From Gonapodya sp. JEL0774 (taxonomy: Eukaryota > Monoblepharomycota > Monoblepharidomycetes > Monoblepharidales > Gonapodyaceae), in contig JADIIX010000002.1 in the NCBI GenBank assembly GCA_027604505.1, positions 62,001-126,000 of the forward strand: 64,000 bases of DNA, read 5' to 3'. Of the stretch, positions 1-12,900 are shown one piece after another (within the stretch, counting starts at the first letter, position 1; each line of letters opens with the position of its first letter). A model generated the notes under the pieces. It did not search any database. It was not told where the DNA came from and saw nothing but the letters and a program-made list of their open reading frames with translations. Position numbers and translations under genes: made by a program.

Positions 1-1253
1 GAAAGGTAACGGAGAACAGCTCAAGCTACCCTCTGGATGAAGAAACGCCATCTGCCCCTGTGCGCCGAAAAGTGCCAAGGACAGTACTTGCGGAAGTGGA
101 AATGGAGAGGAGCCAACGCACTGCTCCGTTCCCGATGGAACCCATGAATTCGAAAACGAAAAACACATCGCGCCCTTTAGTTCGCAATGAAAGTAGTCAT
201 GCCGCAGAGCCGAGCGATCATATCAATGAACAGCACGGAGTTCGCGGAGTTAAGTCCTCGTCACCACCGAAAGAGCGCTCGGCTACTGATCTCACGTCGA
301 TGGTACCACTGCCATCGAAAACCAAGGTCCCTGCTCGACTCCGACCTCGGGCCCCTGCTGGCCCAGCCCCTGCAGCGAAGGATGCAGAAGCAGACTTGGA
401 CGAGGCTATCCACCGAGCCGAGAGAAGACGGGAACTGGATCGGGGGCGAAAGAGGGAGAAGCCCCAGGCGACGAAGGGAGGGGACTCACCGGCTTCCCTG
501 AAACCTTCACCTCCTCACATACGACCTGCTTCACCGCCTGTACCGGCTCTGGCAAATAGTGGCCGTCCACGATCACCACCACTACCTACTCTTGCGGCCT
601 CGTCGCCTATCCAGCCGGAATCGGAAGTAGAATCCCCTCCGTCAATGTCCCTCGCCGCATGCCCCCACTGCACTCGCACTTTTGACTCCTCCCGCCTCTC
701 CAAGCACATATCCGTATGTAGTCGCACCAAAAACAAGTCCGGTGCCCGAAGAGTGTTCGACTCTAAGGCGGCCAGGACAGTCGAAGGGGCGGAAGAGGCA
801 GCACGGGCGAAGGCCAAAGGAAGTGGGAAGCGCGAGCAAGAAGAATTAGAGGAGAAAATGAAGCGGAGGAAGGGCCGGTGGAGAGCCAAACATGGTGGGT
901 GGTAGTCAAGTGGTTGTTATTGATTGATATGACCCACTCGTCATAATCATTGCACAGAGCAATTCATCGCTGCCATACGAAACGCGAGACAAACATCTCC
1001 TCAGACTGGATCCTCGGCGTCTCTCGGATCTCCCGCAGCAGCACGAGGCAAATCACCTGAACGAGGTGTCGCCGACACGTTGGGTCCTTCCACTGCCGCT
1101 GCTACAGACCGTGCAGCACCAGCACCTTTAGATAGTCTCGATGACCGCGTACCGTGTCCACATTGCGAGCGTAAGTTTGATGAAGACCGGATATCGAAGC
1201 ATGTGGAAGTGTGTGTGAAGACGAAAAGTAGGACGATGAGAAAAGGCAGATGA
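1..1253 (+). CDS. ZC2HC1-type C2HC zinc-finger protein (5' partial)
   Basis: The frame is open from base 3, so the true start lies upstream of the window. Exons are read as 1-894 and 958-1253, with a 63-nt intron (GTGGGT...CACAG) that restores the frame across the motif RAKH/EQFIAAIR. Two short C2HC fingers are visible. The first (about 656-725) reads CPHCTRTFDSSRLSKHISVC and the second (about 1158-1220) is CPHCERKFDEDRISKHVEVC. The C-terminus is basic and ends at TGA 1251-1253. The paired fingers around a WxxKHxxFxxAI segment are the hallmark of the ZC2HC1 family, whose molecular function is poorly defined. The region before finger 1 is low-complexity, rich in Pro, Ser, Arg and Glu. The family call is firm; function is not inferred. 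Confidence 0.85.
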
Positions 1254-1579
1254 GGGTGTTCGAGAATGTAAATAATGCAACAGTCAATGGGACAGAGTTT
1301 TCCGATTCCGGACTGTGTATTTCATTTGGACATCAGCTCCCATGCGCAGATGTATGCTATTGGTTGAGCCGTCAAAACTGCTGGAAACCACGTTCAGAAT
1401 TCAGTGTATGAGAGACTAGGGCGCGAGAAAATGTGTTTTGTATGTGATGTGCACGTTTTCATCCAAGTACATGAGCCAGAAGTACATAAACCGCATTCAT
1501 TCCAAATCCCCCCGCGTCTAATAGTGATTGAATAAGCCGCCCTGTATAATGATTCACACCTTAAATTAATCTTAACATC
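1254..1579. other. Intergenic, convergent 3' ends
   Basis: About 330 nt between the stop of the zinc-finger gene and the stop of the opposing deacetylase gene. It should hold two 3' UTRs. I see no ORF, repeat or RNA gene in it. Confidence 0.5.
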
Positions 1580-3229
1580 TCACAAGACTACCACCGCAGC
1601 CGCAATTATCAATCCCGCAATCGCCCCGGAGATCCCTGCGGACTTGCTCGCAGAATTTCCCTTACCGGCAGCTGTTGCAGTTGCAGAAGCGGTTGCAGAC
1701 GCCGCCGCAGCTTTTGTGGAAGTCACACCGGTCGCACCGGTAACAGCGGCGGAAGCCGGCCCACTGGCTGAAGCCGTACCGACAGGAGGGGAATCCCTAG
1801 TCGGTCCAGTAAAGGTCGTGTCAGCGTAGACGAAGGGGTATGGGGTCACCTGAGCGTTCGGAATAGATGTCGGCGAGCCGTAATCCTGCCACAGCGCAGC
1901 GTCGCTAGGCGACACCCATCGGCCCAGACCGGTGCAGTTTGAGGGGAGGATAATATCATAGCCAGCGTCTTGCGCCATTTTCAATACTTGAGGGAAAATG
2001 ACGTGCGTGGCGTTGATAATGTCGTGAGCGAGAGTAAAGTAGCCCAAAGTGTTGGCGCTTTGGAGTTTGCTTTGGTAGCCAGCGAGGTAGTCCGACAGGT
2101 TCCTGTTGCCAGCAGCGTCCGTCACGAAGTCTTTGGTGTCCAAGTTCCAGAGTAGAACTTTAAGACCAAGCTGGTGGTCATGCGTTAGTTTCAGTTAGTG
2201 CAGCGGGGGAAATCGATAATGAGATTTGGTCCACCTACAGTGTCTGCGACCGCCTTCACACGCAAGTCCAAATCTCCAAATGGCGGCCTAATAAAACGCG
2301 GAATAAACGACGGCCCCAAAATGTCCCTGAAGATCTGAATGTTTCCCATGATTTCTTCGGCAATTTGCTCGTTGCTCAGACTGGACATGTGCAAATGGTT
2401 GAGACTGTGAACACAGCTGAAGGAAGAACAAGATGGAACCGATGAGTTAGTTTTGGAGGTGGAGCTGATATCCCGAGGTGGAGACCCAAACATACATATC
2501 GTGACCTGCATCAATAACCTGGAACAACGAACAAGGAAGGAAAGTCACTGGTCCATCCGACAGAGTATCCGCTAGACTCGGTGTGAGAAATCTGCTCACC
2601 GCTTTCAATAGAGTAACACCGGCAGGGTGCGTGATAAGCATGCGGCCAACCATGCAAAAGGTTGCCTTCGCATTGGCGTTTTTTAAGGCGTTTAAAATGT
2701 CCAGTGTCCAATAGTTGGGGCCGTCATCGAACACAAAGCCGATGGTTTTCCCCATGCAATTCCAAACATATCTGTAGAGACGGCGAGAAAAGAGGGGTGA
2801 GAGGCCAGGTCGTGCAGTGAGTGGTACAGGTGTGAGAGGATCGCATGCGGTCCGAACACAGGATCGCACAACCTACTCCTTAGAAGCACATCCTGGGATC
2901 TGATTGGTATCACCACATCCGTCTCTGGTAGTTGTGATGGGCTGGTCTGGGACTGTGAAAGTGCGTCCTCGCCATTGGAAAGTGGTACTGGTGGCCACAT
3001 TAAGCTGCAGAGAAGTAGAGAAGACAGGGCCGCTCCAGTCCAGTGCAGGCTATACTGGGCAAAGTCTGCAAGGTTCTCCTGGACTCACGGGAACTTCGAT
3101 GGCGCTCTCATTGACGAGGCCGTTAGGCCCAGTGGGCCAGTTGGAGCTAGCAAAAGTATTTTGAGACGAGGCCTCTCGGGCTGCGAGTGCAAGAAGAGCG
3201 ACGCTTCCAAGAGCGCTGAGTAACCGCAT
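1580..3229 (-). CDS. Chitin deacetylase (CE4), secreted, likely GPI-anchored
   Basis: Predicted to remove acetyl groups from cell-wall chitin, giving chitosan. The start at 3229 opens a signal peptide (MRLLSALGSVALLALAAREA) and exon 1 ends at 3089 before a GTGAGT donor. Later exons carry all five CE4 motifs in order. These are FDDGPN (about 2720-2735, catalytic Asp and metal Asp), HSLNHLHM (about 2390-2415, zinc-binding His pair), RPPFGD (about 2270-2290), WNLDTKD (about 2125-2150) and TLAHDI (about 2030). The tail is a Ser/Ala/Thr-rich stalk followed by a hydrophobic stretch ending AAAVVVL, typical of a GPI-anchor signal. There are about five or six short introns, and I did not fix every boundary between 2450 and 3088. 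The gene is divergent from the pirin gene. The family call is strong; the exact exon structure is moderate. Confidence 0.88.
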
Positions 3230-3816
3230 CGCTGCAATAAAGGTATAAACAAGGAAAATGACTGACTCTGGTTGTCTGGAGAAGAGCCTTCCAAAATTGG
3301 CCCTGAGGACACCGCCACATGAAATTCTGACCGCAACAAAGGCTTGGCCCCCCGGAGATGGCCGTTTCAATACATTTTCATTTGAAATTTGGGCAAGTTC
3401 AGGATTCCATTGAGTGAATGTATTTTTAAGTTACAGAGGCGTTTCGCCTTCATAACGCCAACTGCTGCGTCCTGTTGGATTGAACTTGTAAGAGTCGCAC
3501 TTGAGATGATTGAAGCGTGCTTCTCATCTAAGAAGAGAAGATCTCCAGCTCTCCCATGTGCGGTTCTCGGTTCTCTGATGAATAATATCGTTACAGGTTG
3601 GTGATGTCACAGATTCTTGCTGGTTGCTCCGGAGCCCTTACATGTCTTATTATAATAATGTGGCATGTTCTGTGCCCTGGCTGCAGGATAAACTTGCAAC
3701 CGCTAGGCTCAACTTCATTCATAAGCAAGAGAGCATGATTGAACGCCTATAAGAGCGCATGCAACGTCGAGGACAATGCCAAGAGTCTCTGTTCATCATT
3801 CTCATCTAATCGTATT
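3230..3816. other. Intergenic, shared upstream region of deacetylase and pirin genes
   Basis: 587 nt between two divergent start codons. It is moderately AT-rich and should contain both promoters. Short open frames here lack a convincing ATG or family resemblance. No clear motif was recognised. Confidence 0.4.
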
Positions 3817-5473
3817 ATGAGCCCAACGGCTATCACCCGTTTCTTGACACCTCATACGTCACCCAGACAAGTGGGAAGGATTCTGAAATCTTACAAGTAC
3901 GTTTTCTGCTCAATGGGCAAACCGAGTGAAGTACGTGCTTGAATTTATTCGGTCCGTGCGCAAATGCTTCCTGGAACAGGCAAATCGAAGGTGCTGGATT
4001 TGAAGTTCTCCGTCCGTTCCCCTCGCGAAATGTCGAGCAGGTTGACCCATTCCTTCTTCTCGGTGAGTTTCGACGTACTTCTATTAACGGCAGAATGGAG
4101 CCGATCTTGTCCACTAGACCACGTCACGCCGCATCATGTGTCTCCTGGAGGGGGAGTAGGCGCTCCCGATCATCCTCATCGAGGGTTTGAAACCGTAACT
4201 TATATGCTGGAGGGAGAGATGAAGCATAAGGACTCACGGGGAAATCAGGGAACGATAGGACCAGGAGATGTTCAGGTGGGTGGAGCCTGGGAGTCGACTT
4301 TTGAAGGTTGTTTGAGCATTCGGGCAGGTCGTGATGCCTTGATTTCATACTTACTCGACGGTTCTTGACTACAGTGGATGACGGCAGGCTCGTGAGCATT
4401 TCCCCGTTAGTTTTTTACGACACCCCGACCCCCACCAAACTGTACAATCACACCAATCAGGGGTATCGTCCACTCCGAAATGCACTCTGACGCCTTTCAG
4501 GCAACTGGTGGCATGGTCCACGGCTTCCAGTGAGTAGCTCGCATTTGGTGTCGATGTCGCTGCGTTTTCTGATTTGCCCGAACAACTCTCATTGAAACCT
4601 CCAGACTATGGGTCAATCTACCGCGTGAACACAAAATGACGTCACCGAGTTATCAAGGCTTCCGCTCTGACCAACTCGCACACGTTAAATCTCCTGCTCA
4701 ACCTGACCTGGTCTCCGCTACCGTCATATCCGGCTCAGTGTGGGGTGCAAAAGGTCCCGTAACGACCCGGACGCCTGTTGTATACATACATTTTGTGTTA
4801 AAGCCTGGCGGTGTGGCTGAGTGGGAGGTGCCGAAAGGTGGTGAGTGGTTTCGAGGTGGCGGAAAACGTCAAATGTTCTCTGTGCTCGATCACTTCTGGC
4901 TTACCCAGCATTTTTCTCTCACCGGTAGACTTCAACATCATTGTCTATGTAGCTATTGGTCGCGGCCAGGTTGGTCCCCCTGATCAGGCGATTCGAGGAG
5001 TCCAAGGTGACGCGTTCCTCATGGAGAACGGTGAGCGGCGTCCCAGCGCTTGAGTTGCCCTGCACCTCACTTCCCTGCTTACTTACTTGAATACCTTTTT
5101 CTTGCTACCTGCTACCGCCTTGCAAACAAATCATCATCTCGCACTTCAACCTCCCACAACCTCAAATACCTTAGACACGACCGAAGCGGGCGGGCTCTCC
5201 ACAGTAACATTCTGGAACGAAGGAGATTCCACAGAGGATTTGCAGGTATTGTTGCTTGCTGGCACACAGTTGAGGGAGCCGGTTGCTAGGCATGGGTGAG
5301 TTATGTTGAGTTTGATTTACAAAACTGTGCACCACTCTACACCATCCATCTCATTTATTGACCGCGCTTCAAGACCTTTTGTAATGAATACAAGGGAAGA
5401 GTTGATTCAATGTTTCGTTGACTATCAAAGTGGCAAGATGGGATCAATTGATTTAAAAGAGTCACCAAAATAA
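3817..5473 (+). CDS. Pirin family protein
   Basis: Cupin-fold, metal-binding nuclear or cytosolic protein; relatives are transcription cofactors or quercetin dioxygenases. I resolve nine exons: 3817-3896, 3980-4074, 4118-4275, 4375-4391, 4461-4529, 4605-4840, 4929-5030, 5175-5295 and 5374-5473. They total 978 nt (325 aa) with every phase matching. Pirin signatures are [24 protein letters not shown] (metal-binding His pair), IGPGDVQ/WMTAG/GIVHSEM, LWVNLP, and a conserved C-terminal end [13 protein letters not shown]. Exon 4 is only 17 nt and encodes WMTAG plus part of the next codon. The intron before exon 3 is only 43 nt. Identification is secure. The N-terminal 25 residues could be a short targeting sequence, but this is not certain. 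Confidence 0.93.
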
Positions 5474-5617
5474 TTCTCTCAGTTTTTCTTATATGATTTT
5501 TACATGCGATAATGTTGTCTATATGGTATTTCAAAAGAGAGTGCTTTTTCCCATCAATGCAGTTCAATTCTAAGCGAAAACAAGTATATCCCGTATGTAC
5601 AAACGTTGTTGATAATT

Positions 5618-7100
5618 TTACCAGGAAGCGTGTCGCTTGAGCGTTTCCTGAGTGAAGAGGAGTGTTCACATTGCGGTGTAAGAGAGTTGAGCTGCAGAAA
5701 ACCATACAGCCAGAACCTAGGCCAAACTCACGTAAGTTAAGAAAATAACACCACTCGTGGGCATGCTCCTCAAAACCGTGATCCCACAGCCTCTGTAGAA
5801 TCCCTTGACTCCCTCCGCCTTCCATATTGACCGAGCTTCTTGAACGAACCCTCTCCTCCCCGTCGCGCCACCAGACGTCAGCTCGTCAGTCTGCATGCGG
5901 GACTTAACGACGTCGGCCGGGAAAAAGGAAAAGTTGAACGCCGAGCCCGCCAGCGCGCCCGCCGCAACGACGTCGAGAGGTGCGAGGTCCTCTTTGGTAC
6001 TGACTCCACGCCATCGCATCAGGCCCCGTACGGCAAACTCATACGTGCCAAACCATGCCGCACCACCACCTGTTTCGCGGATGAAGGTTGGGAGGTGGCC
6101 CCGGTACATGCCGAGGAGGCCCTGGGTGCGAAGGATGGAGGAAACGATCTGGACAGGGCCATTGTATGTGGGGACACGAGCTGCAGAGGATGGCGAGGAA
6201 GAAGAATAAAGAGACCCAACGTCCTGGACCTGCAGCTTGCATTTGACTAGCTCAACAGGGGTGAGCACCATCGAGACAACAGCGCCAGACATGGCCCCCG
6301 CAGCGAAGAGTTGTGGGAGAGAAAGGTCGCGTTCTTTTGCACGCACATCGGCGTCTGGTGAGACTATCCCCCGGTTGTCGACACTGGTGGGTGCGGACTC
6401 GGTCCAAGAGCGGATGATAGCCTGGAACTTGTTGTAAAACATGAAGAGGATTGCATTTTCCATCATGGACCCAAACAGCGGTGCAGATATGCCCTGAAAG
6501 AGTTTTCAGAATCCGCATGTGAGACAGTGGAGCACAAGTCATAACCAAACGCCCTCCCCTGATTCTACCCAGCAATGATTTCCATTCTTCCCGTCCACGA
6601 TCCATGAACAAACGTACCTTGTAAAGCCCCAAAAACCCTTCTCGCTCCACCGTTTTTCGTAGACAATCCCAGGCTCCATCGAAAGCATGTGCTCCCCCCC
6701 CCACAGGTTGAGTTTGCAGGCGGACCTTGATCGTGTCGAATGGGTATTCAACATATTTTCCAGCGAAACCACCGATCTTCATCATTAGAGTCAGATAGGT
6801 AGTCATTGAGGGTGGCCGAGTACAGTTGCCCGGTGGCATTGATTGGAGTGCGAAGTTCCCCGGACAATGAAGTCACATACCCAGCGAGGTGAGCGTCATC
6901 CAAACATATAAATGAGCTCCAAAACTCACCGATCCGAAAAGCAAGTCCTGGATGACGGACTCCTTCCGCTCCACCCTTCCAAGTGGCTGCACGGGAGGTG
7001 ATCGCTGTCCTGGAGCGGCCGCTGGCTGGGGCTGGCCAGCATTCTGGCAAGGCAAAACCGTACAGTAGTGCAATTCAATTGAATGGTGAGTTGGACTCAT
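5618..7100 (-). CDS. ORT1: Mitochondrial ornithine carrier (SLC25 family)
   Basis: Exchanges ornithine, and probably other basic amino acids, across the inner mitochondrial membrane, linking matrix ornithine synthesis to cytosolic arginine synthesis. Exons on the minus strand are 7100-6930, 6776-6618, 6493-5732 and 5647-5618. They give 373 aa with consistent phases. Three carrier repeats are visible through their PxD/ExxK signatures: YPFDTIKVRLQTQP, TPVELVKCKLQVQ and FPADVVKSRMQTD. The segment RETGGGAAWFGTYE and the second repeat PVELVKCK are characteristic of the fungal ARG11/ARG-13 and animal ORC group. The final 10-codon exon (ETLKRHASW plus stop) supplies the usual YExLKR end. The substrate is inferred from similarity only. 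Confidence 0.9.
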
Positions 7101-7645
7101 CCTTAGTGTAAACTAAACTCAATTGCGGACGAGCGTCCTCGAAGCTACGGAGAACCAGCTTCACTTGGAAGAGGAGAAGCCGCTTCCACTCGAAGTCTTG
7201 GTCCAGCGATATGCTCTACTTACTCTGATGGTCATGGGAGCGTGGAGCTCTAAGTCGTTGGAAGCGACAGCGAGGGCCATACGGAAAAACTTATGGAGTG
7301 GAGAAACCTGGTCGACAGAACTCGACTTCGACACTCACTTCGCAACTCAAAATCCGTGCCACCGCAGCTTACCTCCTTCTTGTTATATGAATTCCTTTTC
7401 TGTTGTTAGTATGCCACTGAAGATACTCTAGTTAAAATCGAAATAAATGTGGGGACAGTTTTGGGTTGTTCGACACTTTCCGTCCGTCTCGCTCAGGAAT
7501 GGGCCGATACAGATCTTTTCTTCTTGTGTGCAAAATGTAAAATACTCTCTTTCACCAGGGTTTCGGCCGCCTAATCCCTCTCACCCGCCCAATTGCTTGC
7601 CACGGTATTGATTGGGTGGAAAAAGCGATTCGGCACCATTGAACG
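7101..7645. other. Intergenic with an orphan open frame (7123-7431, +)
   Basis: 545 nt between the divergent carrier and CSR1-like genes. A 102-codon + strand frame lies at 7123-7431 but begins with TTG, not ATG. Its codons are mostly plausible, with a hydrophobic central patch (YALLTLMVMGAW). No family is recognised and no splice signals clearly tie it to a neighbour. It may be a gene remnant or chance. The remaining sequence is likely promoter. Confidence 0.3.
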
Positions 7646-9593
7646 ATGACGTCCAACGACCGTGAGACCTCTGACAGAAATCCTGGTTTTCGAATCGTCT
7701 GATGTGGTACTCACATTCTTGTCATAGCTGGCCATGTGAACAACCTCTCGGTGGTCCAGGAGCGCAAGCTACGGTTCGTACAACGACGATTCCATCGCTT
7801 TGTGATTTATGCTTTATAATGGCTGGCTTTTCGGTGTCTCAGGCAATTCTGGGCTTCTCTACTGTCTGAACTGAGTGAGCTCGATGGGGACCTTGCAAAG
7901 TATACGGACAACGCCCCACCAGACGATGATGACGGGGCCCTGGCGGTGACTAATCAGCGGTCGCCATCCTCTTCTTCTGCCATGTCTTCCGTGTCCAATG
8001 CCTCACGGAGTTTGATGAATGGGATCAAGTCGGGATGGGCGGGCTTGAGAAAATCCAACGCCAAAAAGGAAGAAGAATTCGAAGAAGAAAGTGAAGAAGA
8101 CGAACCTGTTCCTGTTGGTCCTCAGGCTGGCACGTTGGAGCCCGACGCAGTTGAAGAATCGGACGATGATGAAGACGAGTTCGTGGACGCCGAAGAGGGT
8201 CCCGCAATCACCGACGAGGATCGCGCAAAAACTAGCGAACTCACGGATGCTTCTACCTTTGACGTGAGCAAGGATAAATTGCTACAGGAACTTTACTTTT
8301 CGTGCGGCATGGACATGGCTGACGTGTTGATCCTGCGATTTATGAGGGCAAGGTCAGTCAGGAAGTTTTCCTTGCTTCCTTCAATTGATATGGGTGATAG
8401 TTAACCATCTTATCTTGAATAGAAAGTGGAACAACAAAAAGGCCCTCACGATGATCATTAACAGTCTCAAATGGCGTCAAAAGGTGGACGTGAGGGCAGT
8501 GATTGAAAAGGGCGAGGAATATGTCGGTCTATCTACCTTCAAGAAGGGCAAAGGTTACTTCTTGCCGACAAGAGACAAGGAGGGTGAGTTTTGCTGGAGA
8601 CTACTGCCCCAAGTGATCGGCGAGGCATCAAAATTTAACCCGCGACTGGCTTTCTCAGATCGACCCATCGTCGTCGTTCACGTTGCCAGGCATCACAAGA
8701 ACGATCCTCTCGATGAAACTCAACGGTTCACCAGTGAGTCCACTCATTCTTCATTGCTGTTGTATACCCCACCCAGTTTAACTCAATCGAGACCACAGTT
8801 TTTGAAATGGAAGTAGGCCGCCTCCTTCTCAAACCACCCGGCGAGCGTGCTACAATCGTCTTCGACATGACAGGTTTTGGTCTGAAGAACATGGATCATC
8901 CCTCCGTTATGATTCTCATCACATGCTTGGAAGCGTATTACCCAGAGAGTCTAGGTCTCCTCGTGCGTTCGATTCCCCAGATGTTAAAGTTTGCTGCTTC
9001 TACCAGTCTGCTTTCTTTTAGCTCATCGTGAACGCCCCATGGGTCTTTAATGGTGTCTGGAAGATCCTTCGCCCGATCATCGATCCTGTTGTTGCCAAAA
9101 AAATCCGATTCTGCAAGGTCGCGGATGTCGCGACCTACATTGAAAAGGACAACCTGCCGACCACATTGGGTGGCAAGTACGAGTACAAGTATATTGAGCC
9201 TGATGCGGCTGAGTTGGAACGATACAAGGTCCGGGTTGCGGATGTGGCTGGCAGGGCGGCGGCTGAAAAGGCATGGAGAGCTGCATGGGAGAAGCTGAGG
9301 TTGGCGACGAGGGAGTGGATTGTGAGTTTCGATGGCACCCCCTTTTGCGGCATTGTCCGTGCGGGCGCACACCATTGCGTGTTCCTCTCCAACAGATTGC
9401 AGGCGCAAATCTTGACGCGCTCCAGTCCACCGACACTGCGTCCGAAAAGTCGAACCGCGCGCTCGCGTTTCAAAGGGCCATCAAGATCCGCAACGAAGCG
9501 GGCGAGGTTGTTCGGGAACAGTTTAAAGTGTTGCTCCCCTACATCGCCAAGCCGGGATTGTACCATCGGAATGGAATGCTTACGATGTATTAA
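7646..9593 (+). CDS. Sec14/CRAL-TRIO phosphatidylinositol-transfer protein, CSR1-like
   Basis: Predicted cytosolic lipid-transfer protein of the CSR1/SFH2 branch, binding phosphatidylinositol or a second ligand. Exons are 7646-7661, 7728-7773, 7843-8352, 8423-8583, 8659-8733, 8799-8962, 9022-9321 and 9396-9593. They total 1470 nt (489 aa), all in phase. The N-terminal third is acidic and disordered (a DDDEDEFVDAEE-type run). The CRAL-TRIO N region has FMRARKWNNKKAL and LKWRQ. The lipid-binding lobe carries RPIVVVHVARH, TIVFDMTGFGLKNMD, EAYYPESLG, VNAPWVFNGVWKI and LGG. The C-terminal 100 residues are charged and helical. The first two exons are tiny (16 and 46 nt), and the second intron uses an unusual GTTCGT donor. 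The family call is secure; the ligand is inferred. Confidence 0.9.
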
Positions 9594-9929
9594 CATGAGA
9601 GTTGCAGATCTATTTGAGCCGAGCACTTTTAAAGCGGCAGCATTAGCAAGATGGATATATTATACCACATTGATTGATTTTCATTATAGTAGTGTCAGCA
9701 ACGGCTGGTCTCGCTCTCAATATCCACATGGACAGAACATGTACGCACACGATCAATGCATGAGATGGATATGCGATATGTGAGTTTTGCTGATTCCAGA
9801 GATCGCACGCAACTTTCCTCTCCCGCGTCACCGAATTCATATGGGCGGAAGATCTTTGCTTTCTTGGCAATAGGAGCTGCAGTCCACAAGTCTATTTATA
9901 TTTACAAGTATGTACTAATTCCACGCATG
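9594..9929. other. Intergenic, convergent 3' ends
   Basis: 336 nt between the CSR1-like stop and the VPS53 stop. AT-rich, consistent with two 3' UTRs. No gene-like feature seen. Confidence 0.4.
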
Positions 9930-12900
9930 CTATTTTTGCGTGGTCCACATTTTTTGGAATGCCGAATTGAAATCTACCTTCGGCTTCTCCACTGCCGGCT
10001 GACTGGGCAACGGCGGAGGTTGGGTAGTAGACGGCGCAGCACGAGAATCGTCCGTCGCACTCGTTGTCGTCTTCCAGCCGGTCTGGAGCTTCGCAAATGT
10101 CCCAGCAAGAGTCGATGTGGCGGTCGCCGTGGTCGACAAGCTAGCGCTCCCAGATGACGGTGCAATCACCGACACTGAGGGAGATTCATCGGTTCGCATG
10201 CCCATGAGCCGCTTAAACCCGCCAAAGTCCGCACCACCTAGTGTAAATCCAGCTGTTCCCGCACCCGGTGCGGGGGACGATGTTCGTGCACCAACAACGG
10301 GTGTACCCAAAGGACCCGCTGGAAGGCTTTGCCCACCTGGCGTTGTACGCCGGAGGAACATATCAGTAAGTACCTGATGATCCACTCGCTTGATTCCCTT
10401 GAGTTCCAAGACACGTTGAAAGTTGGCAAGATTGCTGTCTTGGCTGGACAGGAGTAGATAATTTTCGAGAAAACCTTCCAGCGGTTCATTGGGAGTCATG
10501 ACAATTTTGAGTAGGGTCTCACACTTCGAGACGCCCTTGGCGACCAGTTTGATGTACGTAGAAGGTGGCGTAGTGGGAGCATCGGAGCCCATGTTAGGAA
10601 GTTGGTTGAGCGTGGATTTAATGGCATGGGTATCGAGCAACATCTCGAGTCGGAAAGGGTTCAATTAAGAGTCAAAAGCCATCTCAAAGCAAACCGAGCA
10701 AAATGCAACTCACTTGCTCTGCTCCGACTTCAGAGATCGGCTTACATCTGTAAATATTGTTAGCGTACTTGTTCAACAATGACCTGTCCCGAAAATTGAA
10801 ACGAATGCGTCACTCGCTTTCCATGGAGAGGTACATCTCACCATCGCGACTCACTCTGCAAACTTATCACAAAACGACCTAAAATATCTCCCATTCGCTA
10901 TGGCTTGCTTGATCTCTCCGACCCTCTCCTGAATTTCCTTTGCCATCTCCATCACATAGGGGTTTTGATCCCCGACCACGTCCAGCGAGGCCCACGGGAT
11001 CTTCACCATTGCAGAAAGACCTGGTTCGACGGCGTTCTCCATTCCGCGAACAAGGGCGCGAATAGCCGAGGCGGAGACACTAGAGAGCAAGAGAGATGGA
11101 GATCCGCAAAATGTTTAACAATCATTGAAGACGTGGCGTGTCTCACCTCAAAAACGTTTCACGCTCTGTGTTGAGATTAATTTGCTCTTGAAGTTCCGGA
11201 TCCACTTTATCTCTAAGCCTCTCCTCGAGTTGGGAAATCGTGGTGTAGCAATAGTCAGCCGTGTTGACCATTATGGACGACACCCGTACGTCATCGGACG
11301 AAAGAGGCTTCTTCTCATCTCTGGTACTCACGCACCCCGTTCAAAAACGGTAGTAACAAATTGAAAAGCATCACAAGCTTTGGTGAGTAATTCAACCACC
11401 ATTTGACAATCCCATACACACCAGCCGACAGAGGCCGCCAACTCACTTCTGCAATCGCCCCGCCAAAATGTCTGCATACTGCCCCAACCATTTCCCAAAC
11501 ATTTTGGCCAGATCTACCATCGTCTTCCCAGTCGACATCTTTGCACAATGGACAAGTGCGTTCCGATAGTACAAGAACAGCTCTGTCGAGCTTGTCAAGA
11601 CACCCATCGCCACATCGTCTTCAGACAATGGTTTGGTTCGGTACCCGTCGATCAGGGCAGACACATTGCCGTCCTCGGCCGAGATGTAGTGGATAAGGTA
11701 GGGTTCGAATGCGGAAGAGATACGGCGGCGAAACTGCGAGCCCGGTATCGGTTGGCCACCAGGTGCTCCAGGCGTGAGAACCGACGTCGCAGTTGCAGGT
11801 GAAACCGTTGCTGGTGTTGCCCCCATACCTTCTCCCTCCCCCTGGTCCCCGCATAACTCCCCCCCAGACTGCCCAGCACCCTCGTCGGTCCTCCCCCTCG
11901 ACCTCGCCCCGCCACCTTCTCCCGCCCTCCTCGCCAACCACCCTTCGAACTCAATCGTCTCCCTCAATACTCCCAGCATTGCCTTTACGTCCAACCTATC
12001 CCCCGTTTTTGCCAACACACCGATCAAGTCCGTCTTCGTATCATCACAGAAACGCTCGCACAGGGATTCAGACGCCCTCCAGCTCAAAGGGAAGGCTGCT
12101 ACATGCTCAGAATCATGCACACGAAGGAGTCGCTTGAGCCAGGCGTAGCGGCGAGAGGTGTTGTCCAGTGCGGCAATCTGAGAGTTCGCGGTTGAGTAAA
12201 GCGGGGAGAGGGGGAGAGCGATGTTCCGTATTAAAAATTGTGAGCACCCAAGCGGTGTGGGTTTGAATGAGTTTTTAGTGATTGATGATTACTGAACTGG
12301 TGCAGACGGGAGCAGACCTGACTCATCGCGTACCTCATCGTTTCCTCTAAACAACGCCCTATACTCTTTGAGCTGCGAATCACAATAAAGATCTAACATC
12401 TGTTTTCTGTCTCGTGCGTGCCAAATTACCGAGAATGACACAAGGTCATAAGAAACCCATGGAGTACAAATGATCAGCACTCAGCAGGACACACTTCAAC
12501 TGGGCTCATCTTCATGCTACTCACCTAATATCAGGTCCTTTCTCCATCGCGTCGACTAAATGGCATGCATCGCGAACTTGTTGCACGATGGGCCGCAATG
12601 CTCCAGGATGAGTAAATCTACCAAAGTTCATGAGAACATTCAAATCTCATAACTCATCAAAGCTACACAATGCACTCACCCTGCCTCAAATTCCGCCCTC
12701 ACGGACTCCCTCATTTGCTTTTGCAAATCTTCCACACGTTCCCTGAGTTTTGCGAACTCGGGGACTTTACTGTACGACTCAAAATGCTTCGAGAGGGATA
12801 GCACGGCGGATAAGAGCTGTGCGCAGGGTGCATACTGGCGTTTCCGAACAAGGTGTGATAGCTGGGAGACAGCGGTAGCTAGGGGAGCAAAGAGAAATAA

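Noticed and set aside
11774-12148. Pro-rich + strand frame of 124 codons
   Set aside because: It is antisense to a VPS53 exon; its Pro/Ser bias reflects the Gly/Glu/Arg-rich insertion on the other strand.
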